A DNA stretch of 64,000 nt from Streptomyces sp. GESEQ-4 (lineage in GTDB: Bacteria > Actinomycetota > Actinomycetes > Streptomycetales > Streptomycetaceae): positions 186,001 to 250,000 of the forward strand of contig NZ_JAFFSU010000002.1 of the NCBI RefSeq assembly GCF_017948455.1, given 5' to 3'. The notes beneath the pieces are model-generated. The model saw nothing but the letters and a program-made list of their open reading frames with translations, was not told where the DNA came from and ran no database searches. The translations under genes and the position numbers were made by a program. Shown here piece by piece: positions 25,537 to 33,395 of the stretch (within the stretch, counting starts at the first letter, position 1; each line of letters opens with the position of its first letter).

Positions 25537-27159
25537 TCAGGGCGTGGACAGCTCGAACCGCGTGACGCGGACCGCGCCGCCGAGCGCCTGTGTGGCGTGG
25601 TTGAAGAGGGCGAATCGGTAGCCCATGAAGAACCGCCAGTCGTTGCCCATGGAGAAGGCGGGCCCGAGGCGGGTGAACGTGGTGCCGTCGGTGCTGTAGG
25701 AGAAGGTGCCGGGGCGGGGCGCTCCCGGACGGATGTCCGCGCCCGCGCGCAGCCGGACACGGCCTCCGGAGACCTGGGCGCTCGCGACCTCGGTGCCGGT
25801 GCCGGTGGTGTTCCAATTGCCGTCCATGGTCAGCCCGTTGACCATCACGACCCGCGTCGTGCCACCGTCGCGCTTGACGCCGATCCAGGCGGACGAGTCA
25901 CGCAGCAGGGCGAGCCCGGCCCGGTCGCCGTCCCGCATCGCCGAGAAGTCGAGGTCGACCGTGGCCGTGGAGGTAGGACCCTGGATGCGGTGGGTGAGCG
26001 TGTTGCGGGCCCAGTACAGGTCGTTGGTGACGGTCGCGGTCCGCAGGGTCAGGCCGTTGTTCACCGACCACTTGGTGTTGTCCGGGTTGTGGTTCCACTC
26101 CCACCTCGGTTTGAGGGTCGTGCCGTCGAAGGTGTCGACGCCGGTCATGGGGGTGACCTGGCGGGGTGGGGTGGGCACGGCCGGGCTGGGATACGAGGTG
26201 CCCCACGCGCCGTTGACCAGTTGCACGACGGGCCAGCCGTCCGAGGTCCAGGTGATCGGCGCCAGGGCGGGCATCCGGCCGCCGGGGTACGCGTCGACGA
26301 AGGCCATGTAGTACCAGGCACCGCTCTGCGTCTGCACCAGCCCGCCCTGGTGGGGGACACCACCGCCGGGGATCGGCCCGCGCAGGTCGAGCAGGACCTG
26401 CCGCATCGTGTACGGACCGAAGGGGCCGCTCGACGACTTGAGGATGTACTGGCCGTTCGCGGGGCGGGTCAGGAAGATGTAGTACTGCCCGTTGATCTTG
26501 TAGAAGCGGGCGCCCTCAAGGGTGCCGACACTCGACGGTGTCGTGAACACCTGCTGCGTGCGCACCTGGTTGCGGCCGTCGGGCGAGAGCTGGGCCACGC
26601 TGATGGTGGTGTTCCCGTAGGCCACATACAGGGTGTCGTCGCTGTCCACGAGCAGACCGGCGTCGTAGTACGGCGTGCTGATCGTCGTCAGCCTGTTCCA
26701 CGGCCCCTCGACGGCGGTGGCGGTGTAGATGTAGGTCCGGGCGAAGTCGATCTGGCCCAGCCAGTAGAACGTCCTGTTGCTCGGACGGTAGGCCAGCGAC
26801 GACGCCCAGACGCCCCGGACGTAGCCACGGGCGCCGTTCAGGTCGTACTTGGCGCCGAAGTCGAGGACGGGCACCGAGTGGCCGGCGATCTCCCAGTTCA
26901 CCAGGTCGTACGAGCGCAGGACGGGCGCGCCCGGCGAATAGTGCATCGTCGAGGCCGACGCGTAGAAGGTGTCGCCGACGCGGATGATGTCGATGTCCGC
27001 GAAGTCCTGCCAGATCACCGGGTTCGTGTACGCCGCGGCGGCTGCGCGGGCCGGTCCATGGGCTGCGGTCAGCGGGAGGACCGCGCCGGTGGCCAGGCCG
27101 GTGGCGGCCGCCAGCGCGTGACGACGGGAAAGGGGTTGATGAGGCCATGACATATTCAT
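25537..27159 (-). CDS. Secreted GH43 glycosidase with C-terminal beta-sandwich
   Basis: A 540-residue exported protein with a Tat signal (SRRHALAAATGLATG). The GH43 five-blade propeller (about 45-330) starts YTNPVIWQDFADIDIIRVGD with the catalytic-base Asp and has the acid Glu in GTLEGARFYKI. A C-terminal concanavalin-like domain (about 345-540) begins GVDTFDGTTLKPRWEW. This layout occurs in beta-xylosidase/arabinofuranosidase-type GH43 enzymes. The start at 27157-27159 follows AAGGAG. An in-frame ATG two codons later is possible. It is divergent from GH27. Confidence 0.9.
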   Translation of the reverse strand: MNMSWPHQPLSRRHALAAATGLATGAVLPLTAAHGPARAAAAAYTNPVIWQDFADIDIIRVGDTFYASASTMHYSPGAPVLRSYDLVNWEIAGHSVPVLDFGAKYDLNGARGYVRGVWASSLAYRPSNRTFYWLGQIDFARTYIYTATAVEGPWNRLTTISTPYYDAGLLVDSDDTLYVAYGNTTISVAQLSPDGRNQVRTQQVFTTPSSVGTLEGARFYKINGQYYIFLTRPANGQYILKSSSGPFGPYTMRQVLLDLRGPIPGGGVPHQGGLVQTQSGAWYYMAFVDAYPGGRMPALAPITWTSDGWPVVQLVNGAWGTSYPSPAVPTPPRQVTPMTGVDTFDGTTLKPRWEWNHNPDNTKWSVNNGLTLRTATVTNDLYWARNTLTHRIQGPTSTATVDLDFSAMRDGDRAGLALLRDSSAWIGVKRDGGTTRVVMVNGLTMDGNWNTTGTGTEVASAQVSGGRVRLRAGADIRPGAPRPGTFSYSTDGTTFTRLGPAFSMGNDWRFFMGYRFALFNHATQALGGAVRVTRFELSTP

Positions 27160-27340
27160 ATGGGGCGTGCTCCTTGCGGCTCGGCGGTTGCGGTGGCGCA
27201 ACCCGGAGGTGCACTGCCGGGTTCGAGTGGAGCGGCTGTGGCGTTTTCGGAATCTCGAACGCAAGTCGAGTTGTCGAGCAACCTGGATGATAGGGGGCCG
27301 GTGAGTACCGTCAAGGGTTCCCGCATGATTCGTGGGATGT

Positions 27341-27355
27341 CTCGAAACATTCGAG
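27341..27355. promoter_or_regulatory. CGAA-N3-TTCG operator between GH43 and GH27
   Basis: CTCGAAACATTCGAG is a perfect inverted repeat (6-bp arms, ACA spacer). It matches the CGAAA-N-TTTCG element reported in Streptomyces xylanase promoters at all but one base. It sits midway in the 372-bp divergent intergenic region. The same box with a different spacer is upstream of GH62 at 63640. Confidence 0.65.
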
Positions 27356-27482
27356 CCCCCTCAGGGTGCGAATACGACCCTTTCTGAGCCCTTGGCGGGC
27401 AAGACACGGAAGGTTTGCCCTACGTGTTGACATGACCGCTCGCCTCTCTAGTATCCGTGAGGCTCTCGGTTTCCGAACGACG

Positions 27483-27496
27483 TCCGAAATTTCGGA
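27483..27496. promoter_or_regulatory. Perfect palindrome just upstream of GH27
   Basis: TCCGAAATTTCGGA is a 14-bp perfect palindrome 36 bp before the GH27 start, where it could block transcription. It resembles the CGAAA/TTTCG element without its spacer base. The rest of the 27160-27531 gap shows no coding evidence. Confidence 0.6.
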
Positions 27497-27531
27497 CCCC
27501 CCTTGCATGATCTACCGGAAAAGGAGCCCAG

Positions 27532-29187
27532 GTGCCCAGACGATCAGGCGGACGATTGCTCCGTCTCCTCGCGACCGCTGTGCTGACGATCACCGCGTCC
27601 GTGACGGCCTCCTCTCAATCCACCGCCTCGGCCGCGCCGGGCAGCCCGGCGCTCACCCCGCCTCTGGGGTGGAACAGCTGGAACAGCTTCGGGTGTGGGA
27701 TCACCGAGGCCCAGGTCCGCCAGGCCGCCGACGCGATGGTGTCCTCCGGCATGCGCGACGCCGGCTACCGGTACGTCGTGGTCGACGACTGCTGGTTCGA
27801 TCCGCAGCGCGACGCGGCAGGCAACCTGCGGGCCAATCCGACCAAGTTCCCGAGCGGGATGAAGGCCCTCGGTGACTACATCCACAGCAAGGGCCTGAAG
27901 TTCGGCATCTACCAGGTGCCGGGCGAGCGCACCTGCGCGCAGACGACCGGCGCCTATCCCGGGGCGACGGGCAGCAGAGGGCACGAGGTCCAGGACGCCA
28001 ACACGTTCGCCTCGTGGGGCGTCGACTACCTCAAGTACGACTGGTGTTCCTCCGAGGGCACCCGTGACGAGCAGGTCGCGCGGTTCTCGCTCATGCGCGA
28101 CGCCCTGCGCGCCACCGGGCGGCCGATCGTCTACAGCATCAACCCCAACAGCTTCCACGCCATCACCGGCTCCACGTACAACTGGGGCGAGGTCGCCGAC
28201 CTGTGGCGGACGACCGAGGACCTGCTCGACATCTGGCAGAACGGCAACACCAACAGCTATCCGATGGGCGTCGGCAACGTCCTGGACGTCAACGCGCCGC
28301 TGGCCGCGCAGTCGGGCCCGGGCCACTGGAACGACCCCGACATGCTGGTCGTCGGCCGTCCCGGCCTGTCACTGACCGAGTCCCGCTCCCACTTCGCCCT
28401 GTGGGCGCTGATGAGCGCCCCCCTCATGGCCGGCAACGACATCCGCACCATGTCCGCCGACGTGAGCGCGATCCTGCGCAACCCGCGTCTGCTGGCGGTG
28501 AACCAGGACGCGCTGGGCGCGGGCGGGCGCAGGGTGCGCGACGACGGCAACACCGAAGTGTTCGCCAAAGCCCTGTCCGACGGTTCGGTCGCGGTGGGCC
28601 TGTTCAACCGGGGAGGCAGCACCGCGACGGTCACCACCTCGGCCGCGCAAGTCGGCCTGTCCGGCGGGCAGTTCACCCTCACCGACCTGTGGACCGGCGG
28701 CACGTCCAGCACGTCCGGGCAGATCTCGGCGAGCGTCCCCGCGCACGGCGTTGCCGTGTTCCGGGTGACCGGGGGCAGCCCGCTGGCCGCCACGACCTCG
28801 CGGCTGCGGGGCAACGGCTCCGGCCGCTGCGTGGACGTGGACAACGCCTCCACCGCCGCCGGGGCCACGGCTCTGCTGTGGGACTGCCACACGGCCGCCA
28901 ACCAGCTGTGGACCACGTGGGCAGGCGGCGAGATCCGCGTCTTCGGCGACAAGTGCCTGGACGCCTACAACCAGGGCACCACCAACGGCACCCGGGTCAT
29001 CACCTGGCCCTGCAACGGCCAGAACAACCAGAAGTGGACCGTCGGCTCCGACGGATCGATCCGCAACGTGAACGCCGGGCTGTGCCTCGATGTCAACGGC
29101 GTCGGCACCGCCAACGCGACCCCGCTGGTCCTGTGGACCTGCAACGGCCAGGCCAACCAGAAGTGGACCCGCGTGACCGGGAGTTGA
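27532..29187 (+). CDS. Secreted GH27 alpha-galactosidase with CBM13
   Basis: A 551-residue exported enzyme with a signal peptide to about residue 35. The GH27 catalytic barrel opens PPLGWNSWNSFGC. VVVDDCW holds the substrate-binding Asp pair, the nucleophile is Asp170 in YLKYDWCS, and the acid/base is Asp270 in HWNDPDMLVVG. A C-terminal ricin-type beta-trefoil (about 425-551, QxW repeats such as NQLWT and NQKWT) binds plant polysaccharide. The Asp pair favours alpha-galactosidase over the related beta-L-arabinopyranosidases, but the substrate needs assay. GTG start after AAGGAG. Confidence 0.91.
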   Translation: MPRRSGGRLLRLLATAVLTITASVTASSQSTASAAPGSPALTPPLGWNSWNSFGCGITEAQVRQAADAMVSSGMRDAGYRYVVVDDCWFDPQRDAAGNLRANPTKFPSGMKALGDYIHSKGLKFGIYQVPGERTCAQTTGAYPGATGSRGHEVQDANTFASWGVDYLKYDWCSSEGTRDEQVARFSLMRDALRATGRPIVYSINPNSFHAITGSTYNWGEVADLWRTTEDLLDIWQNGNTNSYPMGVGNVLDVNAPLAAQSGPGHWNDPDMLVVGRPGLSLTESRSHFALWALMSAPLMAGNDIRTMSADVSAILRNPRLLAVNQDALGAGGRRVRDDGNTEVFAKALSDGSVAVGLFNRGGSTATVTTSAAQVGLSGGQFTLTDLWTGGTSSTSGQISASVPAHGVAVFRVTGGSPLAATTSRLRGNGSGRCVDVDNASTAAGATALLWDCHTAANQLWTTWAGGEIRVFGDKCLDAYNQGTTNGTRVITWPCNGQNNQKWTVGSDGSIRNVNAGLCLDVNGVGTANATPLVLWTCNGQANQKWTRVTGS

Positions 29188-29194
29188 GCAGACG

Positions 29195-29231
29195 GTCCGG
29201 CGCCGGACGGCACGCAATCGTCCGGCGCCGG
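29195..29231. terminator. Bidirectional hairpin between GH27 and GH5
   Basis: GTCCGGCGCCGG occurs twice (29195 and 29220). Each copy is self-complementary, and the two can also pair with each other across 13 bases. It occupies nearly the whole 48-bp gap between two convergent genes. Confidence 0.65.
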
Positions 29232-29235
29232 TCGG

Positions 29236-30990
29236 TCAGGCGACTGTGCCCGTGACCGAGCTGCCGGACTTCGTGACGTGGTACGTGACGGTGCTGCCGC
29301 TGTAGAAGTGGAAGACCAGCGTCGCCGGTTCCCCGTCGCGGAGCGTCTTGAGGAACTCGGGAGTCAGGGTGATCGTGCCGTTCGGGTAGTCCGGCGAGAA
29401 CGCCTTGTTGAACTCCTGGTACGGCGTCCAGTCGGTCGGGCCGGCGTTGGTGCCGTCGGCGTACGTGGCGTGCATGGTCGCCAGGTCGTTGCCCCGGTAC
29501 TGGGTGGGAACGGCGAACGCCTCGGTGGTGCCGGAGGCGTTCGTGAGGACAGGGACGTCATGGGTGACGATGTCGATGTTCCAGGGCAGCCCACTGGTGA
29601 ACCGGGCCTGGAGCGTCGAGTTGACGCCGTACTCGCGGTTGCCGACCAGGCGGGTCAACGCCGTGGCGGTGAAGGTCAGTTGGTTGCCGGAGACGGTGTA
29701 GTCCCGTCCCGCCGTCAGCTTGGTGTCGCCCTGCCACACCCCGCGGAACTTGGTGCCGTTGGGGTTCAGGGTGAGCGACTTGGCGGTGACCGGGCCGGAC
29801 TTCGGCACGAAGACCTTGTCGAAGGATGCCGTGCCCGAGCGGGTCGTCCAGCTCGACTTGATCCAGGCGAACAGGGCCGGGTCACGCCACTGGAGGGTGT
29901 CGCGGTTCAGGTAGGCGAACGGGTCCCACAGGGCGGTGGTGATGCCGTACCTGCGTGCCGCATAGCCCACATGCTCGTAGTACTTGAGCGCCTCGCCGCG
30001 CTCGACGCGGGTGGGGTGGAAGTGATTGGGGTACTCGAGCAGGCCGTACTCGCCGATGTAGAGCGGGATGCCCCTGGCGACGAAGGTGCGGTGCACGGCG
30101 GCGAAGGAGTCGTCCAGGAACTTCTGCGCGGTGGCGTCGTAGTGGGTGCCGCCCGCGACGTTCACGCTGAACGGGTACCAGCTGTAGAAGTGCACCTGCG
30201 CCACGAGCTGACGGTCGTTCAGCGAGGTGATCGTCTTGTACAGCTCGTCCAGGTAGGGCTGGTCGCCGCTGCCGAACGGTGTGGTCAGCGACAGCATGCG
30301 GGTCGCGTTCCCGCCGCCCGAGGAGCGGACGATCTTGTGGAAGGAGAGCTGAAGCTCATTCAGGAACTGGGTTTTCTGCGCTTCCGTGGCGTTCTCGAAC
30401 TGCGGCTCGTTGATGCCCTCGAAGAGCAGGGAGCGCGGCTCGTCGCGGAACGTCGCGGCGATCTGGGTCCACGTGGAGTTGAAGCGGGCCAGCACGTTGT
30501 CGTGGTCGGTGGTGATCTTCGAGACCCACTGCCACGAGTCGTGGTGGACGTTGAGCACGACGTACAGGCCACTGTCCTGCGCCCAGTCGACGAACTGCTT
30601 GACGCGGGCCATGTACGTGGCGTCGATGGTGTACGGCGCGATGGCGGACTGGTGGTCGGTCCAGGTCACCGGGATGCGGACGCTGCGGAACCCGTCCTTG
30701 GCGATCTTCTGGAACGTCGCTTTGCTGGTCTGCCCGTTGCCCCAGGAGTCCTCGTTGGGAATCGCGTCCAGCGTGTTGCCCAGGTTCCAGCTGGGCTGCA
30801 TCGCGGCGACGGCGTCCATGGCGCGGGCCGGAACTCTGACGGTGGACCGTGTCGGCTCCGCCGCGGCGTCGGTAGCGGCGGTCGAGGTGCCGCCGGCCAG
30901 TCCCAGCATGACGGCGAGTACCAGGAGCAGGGAGCCCAGGCGGCCGGGGGCGCGGCTGCGATGGTGTGCGGGGTGCCGTATGTCCTTCAT
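29236..30990 (-). CDS. Secreted GH5 cellulase with X2/CBM46-type domains
   Basis: A 584-residue exported enzyme with an N-terminal signal/anchor (about 18-40). The GH5 barrel (about 55-385) has acid/base Glu195 in FEGINEPQ and nucleophile Glu314 in LYIGEYGLLE. An X2-like Ig domain (VFVPKSGPVTAKSLTLNPNG..., about 395-480) and a further beta-domain (to 584, ending YSGSTVTYHVTKSG) follow. This is the GH5-X2-CBM46 arrangement known from endoglucanases/xyloglucanases. It lies 57 bp after the GH43 gene at 31048 on the same strand, so they are probably co-transcribed. Confidence 0.91.
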   Translation of the reverse strand: MKDIRHPAHHRSRAPGRLGSLLLVLAVMLGLAGGTSTAATDAAAEPTRSTVRVPARAMDAVAAMQPSWNLGNTLDAIPNEDSWGNGQTSKATFQKIAKDGFRSVRIPVTWTDHQSAIAPYTIDATYMARVKQFVDWAQDSGLYVVLNVHHDSWQWVSKITTDHDNVLARFNSTWTQIAATFRDEPRSLLFEGINEPQFENATEAQKTQFLNELQLSFHKIVRSSGGGNATRMLSLTTPFGSGDQPYLDELYKTITSLNDRQLVAQVHFYSWYPFSVNVAGGTHYDATAQKFLDDSFAAVHRTFVARGIPLYIGEYGLLEYPNHFHPTRVERGEALKYYEHVGYAARRYGITTALWDPFAYLNRDTLQWRDPALFAWIKSSWTTRSGTASFDKVFVPKSGPVTAKSLTLNPNGTKFRGVWQGDTKLTAGRDYTVSGNQLTFTATALTRLVGNREYGVNSTLQARFTSGLPWNIDIVTHDVPVLTNASGTTEAFAVPTQYRGNDLATMHATYADGTNAGPTDWTPYQEFNKAFSPDYPNGTITLTPEFLKTLRDGEPATLVFHFYSGSTVTYHVTKSGSSVTGTVA

Positions 30991-30997
30991 ATGTCGT

Positions 30998-31051
30998 CCC
31001 TTTCGGTCGGTCGTGCCCTTCGGTTCCGGTCGTGCCGTTCGGTCGGTTCAG
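30998..31051 (-). repeat. Three imperfect 17-19-bp tandem repeats in the GH43-GH5 spacer
   Basis: The spacer consists of three repeats of the type CCYTTCGGTYSGGTCGTG (30998, 31016, 31035). The first supplies the GH5 ribosome-binding region and the last overlaps the GH43 stop. Confidence 0.6.
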
Positions 31052-32559
31052 CCTTCGAGGGGCCCGTGGTCGAACCAGTCGAAGTGGACGGTTCCTGCGG
31101 TGGCGTACATGCCGATGACCCGGCCGGTGAAGCCGCCGGCTACCTCGGTCGACAGGTAGCGGCCGTCGAGGGCGGCGAACTCGGTGAACGTGCCGTCGGG
31201 TTGCTCGATGCCGAGGGAGACGACATCGGGTCCGGTGCACGGTCCGTGCGGAGGCGGTGGGTCCGTGATGGTGACGGCGAGGACCAGTGGCCCGGCGGGT
31301 ACGGAGCGTTCGGCCACGACCGTGCGCAGGGAGCCGACGCGCGCGATCACCCGTACGTCCGTCCCGGACGCCTCGATCGCGTAGTGGTGGCGCTCGTCCA
31401 GCCGGACGGCGAGGCCGCCGCGCCCCTGCTCCGCGTCGACCAGGGTGCGGGCCCGGCAAGTGAGGTGCTGCTGGCGTCGGCCGGTGAACACCATGTCGGG
31501 CTCGTCCAGCGAGCCGCCCCGCGCGCGGAGCATCAGCCAGCCGGGGCGCTCCTTGGTGGTGCAGAGCCCGGCGGGGCGGTCCCGCACGGAGATCCAGGCC
31601 GGCCCGAGTTCGCTCAGCTCGAAGTCGTCGCGCCCTTCCTCGGCGGGAGCGGGGGAGAGCGGCCAGGGGAGCTCGGCCAGGTCCAGGGTGACCTCGCCGA
31701 CGACCGGCCAGCCGTCCTCCCAGGTCACGGGAGCCAGGAAGGTCTCCCGGCCGAGCACGTGCCAGCCGGGGGTGCCGCCGCGCGGTCGTACGCCGAGGAA
31801 GACCATCCACCAGGAGCCGTCGGGTCCTTGGACCAGGTCCGCGTGTCCGGTGTTCTGCACGGGGTGGTCGGTGCCGCGGTGGGTGAGGATCGGGTTGGCC
31901 GGGCACGGCTCGAACGGACCCTGGGGCGTGCGGCCGCGAGCGATCGACACGCCGTGACCGCGTTCGGTGCCGCCCTCGGCGATGAGCAGGTACCAGTAGT
32001 CGCCGATCCGGTACAGGTGCGGCGCCTCCGGTGCCTTCGCGCCGGGGCCGCCGGACCAGAGCTTGTGCGGTGTGCCGTACGTCTGTCCGCTGGACGGGTC
32101 GAGTCGGACCTGCGCCACTCCCGCGACCGTGCACCAGCAGGTGCCGTCCTCGTCCCAGGCCAGATCCGGATCGATACCGGGCACGCCTGGTGCCGGGATC
32201 GGATCCGACCACGGTCCGGCCGGGTCGGTCGCGGTGACGATCAGGTTGCCGCCGCCCTCCTGGGCATTGGTGACGATCAGCCAGAAACGGCCGTCGTGAT
32301 GGCGCAGGGTGGGGGCGTAGATGCCGCCCGAGGACGGCATGGAGGCTGGCAGACGCAACTGCTCCGGCCGGTCCAGTACGTTGCCGATCTGCCGCCAGTG
32401 CACCAGGTCACGGCTGTGGAAGAGGGGTACGCCGGGGAAGTACTCGAAGCTGGAGCAGGCGAGGTAGTAGTCGTCGCCGACCCGGCAGACGCTGGGGTCG
32501 GGATGGAAGCCGGGGAGCACGGGGTTGGCGGCGCGGGCGGGCCGGTTCTGATCGGGCAC
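31048..32559 (-). CDS. GH43 beta-xylosidase/arabinofuranosidase-type enzyme
   Basis: A 503-residue enzyme with no signal peptide, so probably cytoplasmic. The propeller starts NPVLPGFHPDPSVCRVGDDYY, with the base Asp in HPDPS. The pKa-modulating Asp is in IDPDLAWDED and the acid Glu in APEAPHLYR. A C-terminal beta-sandwich (about 315-503) closes the active site, as in GH43 xylosidases. GTG at 32557-32559 follows AAAGGA. The frame stays open upstream only because a GH36 fragment happens to lie in the same frame. An intracellular oligosaccharide-cleaving role fits. Confidence 0.88.
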   Translation of the reverse strand: MPDQNRPARAANPVLPGFHPDPSVCRVGDDYYLACSSFEYFPGVPLFHSRDLVHWRQIGNVLDRPEQLRLPASMPSSGGIYAPTLRHHDGRFWLIVTNAQEGGGNLIVTATDPAGPWSDPIPAPGVPGIDPDLAWDEDGTCWCTVAGVAQVRLDPSSGQTYGTPHKLWSGGPGAKAPEAPHLYRIGDYWYLLIAEGGTERGHGVSIARGRTPQGPFEPCPANPILTHRGTDHPVQNTGHADLVQGPDGSWWMVFLGVRPRGGTPGWHVLGRETFLAPVTWEDGWPVVGEVTLDLAELPWPLSPAPAEEGRDDFELSELGPAWISVRDRPAGLCTTKERPGWLMLRARGGSLDEPDMVFTGRRQQHLTCRARTLVDAEQGRGGLAVRLDERHHYAIEASGTDVRVIARVGSLRTVVAERSVPAGPLVLAVTITDPPPPHGPCTGPDVVSLGIEQPDGTFTEFAALDGRYLSTEVAGGFTGRVIGMYATAGTVHFDWFDHGPLEG

Positions 32560-32601
32560 CCTTGGTGGTCCTTTCGTCGGGGCAGCGGCAGGAGCGGTGG
32601 G

Positions 32602-32820
32602 CAGGGCGAGCGCGATCCAGGGGTCGTCCCAGCCGGGCAGCCCCAGGGGCCAGGACGGCGCGGCGCGGGGCAGGTCGGCGTGGATGGCCTTGTACGCGGC
32701 GACCGCTTCGTGGACCAGGGCGCGAGCCTCGGGCCCCAACTCCGGGAGGCGGCCGGAGAGATGGATACGGCCGAGTAGCGCGCCGACCATGGTGAAGGCG
32801 ACCTCGTCGAGGGAGTCCTC
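32602..32820 (-). pseudogene. GH36 alpha-galactosidase, internal fragment
   Basis: About 73 residues (DEVAFTMVGALLGRIHLSG ... WPLGLPGWDDPWIALAL) match the late part of the catalytic barrel of actinobacterial GH36/clan-D alpha-galactosidases. No N-terminal half, catalytic Asp residues or C-terminal domain remain. It directly abuts the GH42 fragment at its upstream end and the GH43 ribosome-binding region at the other. Confidence 0.7.
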
Positions 32821-32821
32821 C

Positions 32822-33190
32822 GGGCGAGGCGAGGCAGTACGTGTCGCGGCTGCCGTGCGCGAGACGGGTACCGTCTGCCTGGACCGCCAGGGCCTCGGGG
32901 TGGGCGAAGGTGAACCAGGGTGGCGGGGAGGCCGTCGGGGTGGCGAGGTCGACGGCCACGCCGTTCGCGTGCAGGCGCTCGATGTGGGCGTCGAGCCAGG
33001 CGAAGTCGTAGCGCCCTTGCTCCGGTTCGAGCAGGGCCCAGGAAAAGACGCCGAGAGTGGCCAGGTTGACCCTGGCCCGGCGCATGAGCTCGTCATCCTC
33101 TTTCCAGACCGGCTCGTCCCACTGCTCGGGGTTGTAGTCCCCGCCGAAGGCGAGGCCGCCCAGGTGGTCGGTGATGCTGCGTGCCGACAT
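32822..33190 (-). pseudogene. GH42 beta-galactosidase, N-terminal 123 residues only
   Basis: The frame starts MSARSITDHLGGLAFGGDYN and continues PEQWDEPVWKEDDELMRRA to SRDTYCLASP, the unmistakable N-terminus of GH42. After residue 123 homology stops and the sequence switches, in another frame, to a GH36 fragment. Both catalytic Glu are lost. The original start codon and promoter with two GAAGCGCTTC-type boxes survive, so the truncated frame may still be transcribed and drive GH43-GH5. Confidence 0.8.
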
Positions 33191-33220
33191 GACGGTCGCG
33201 GCCCTTCCCTCGAAGCTGTC

Positions 33221-33230
33221 GAAGCGCTTC
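33221..33230. promoter_or_regulatory. GAAGCGCTTC palindrome upstream of GH42 remnant
   Basis: A perfect 10-bp palindrome, 31 bp before the start codon, of the LacI/GalR-operator type with central CG. It shares its core with the box at 46273. Confidence 0.6.
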
Positions 33231-33342
33231 ACTTGATGGGGAAGGTAACGGACTTGTTTCGTGGGGAACAAGGGACTGAACGCAAGGAAAGTATCTTTGA
33301 CAGGGGGAAATTGGCTGGCAAACAGGGGCAGAGGGGTGGGCG

Positions 33343-33356
33343 TCGATGCGCTTCGA
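33343..33356. promoter_or_regulatory. Second GAAGCGCTTC-like box
   Basis: TCGATGCGCTTCGA differs from the perfect box at 46273 by one base. It is 122 bp from the first box, a spacing that would allow looping. It lies between the GH42 remnant and the expansin 3' end. Confidence 0.5.
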
Positions 33357-33395
33357 CACGCTTCGAAACCTCACCTGCCCACGGGGACGGCGGGA

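Noticed and set aside
31048..33096. GH36 fragment plus GH43 as one fusion enzyme
   Set aside because: The GH36 piece lacks catalytic residues, and GTG 32559 has its own AAAGGA. The shared frame appears accidental.
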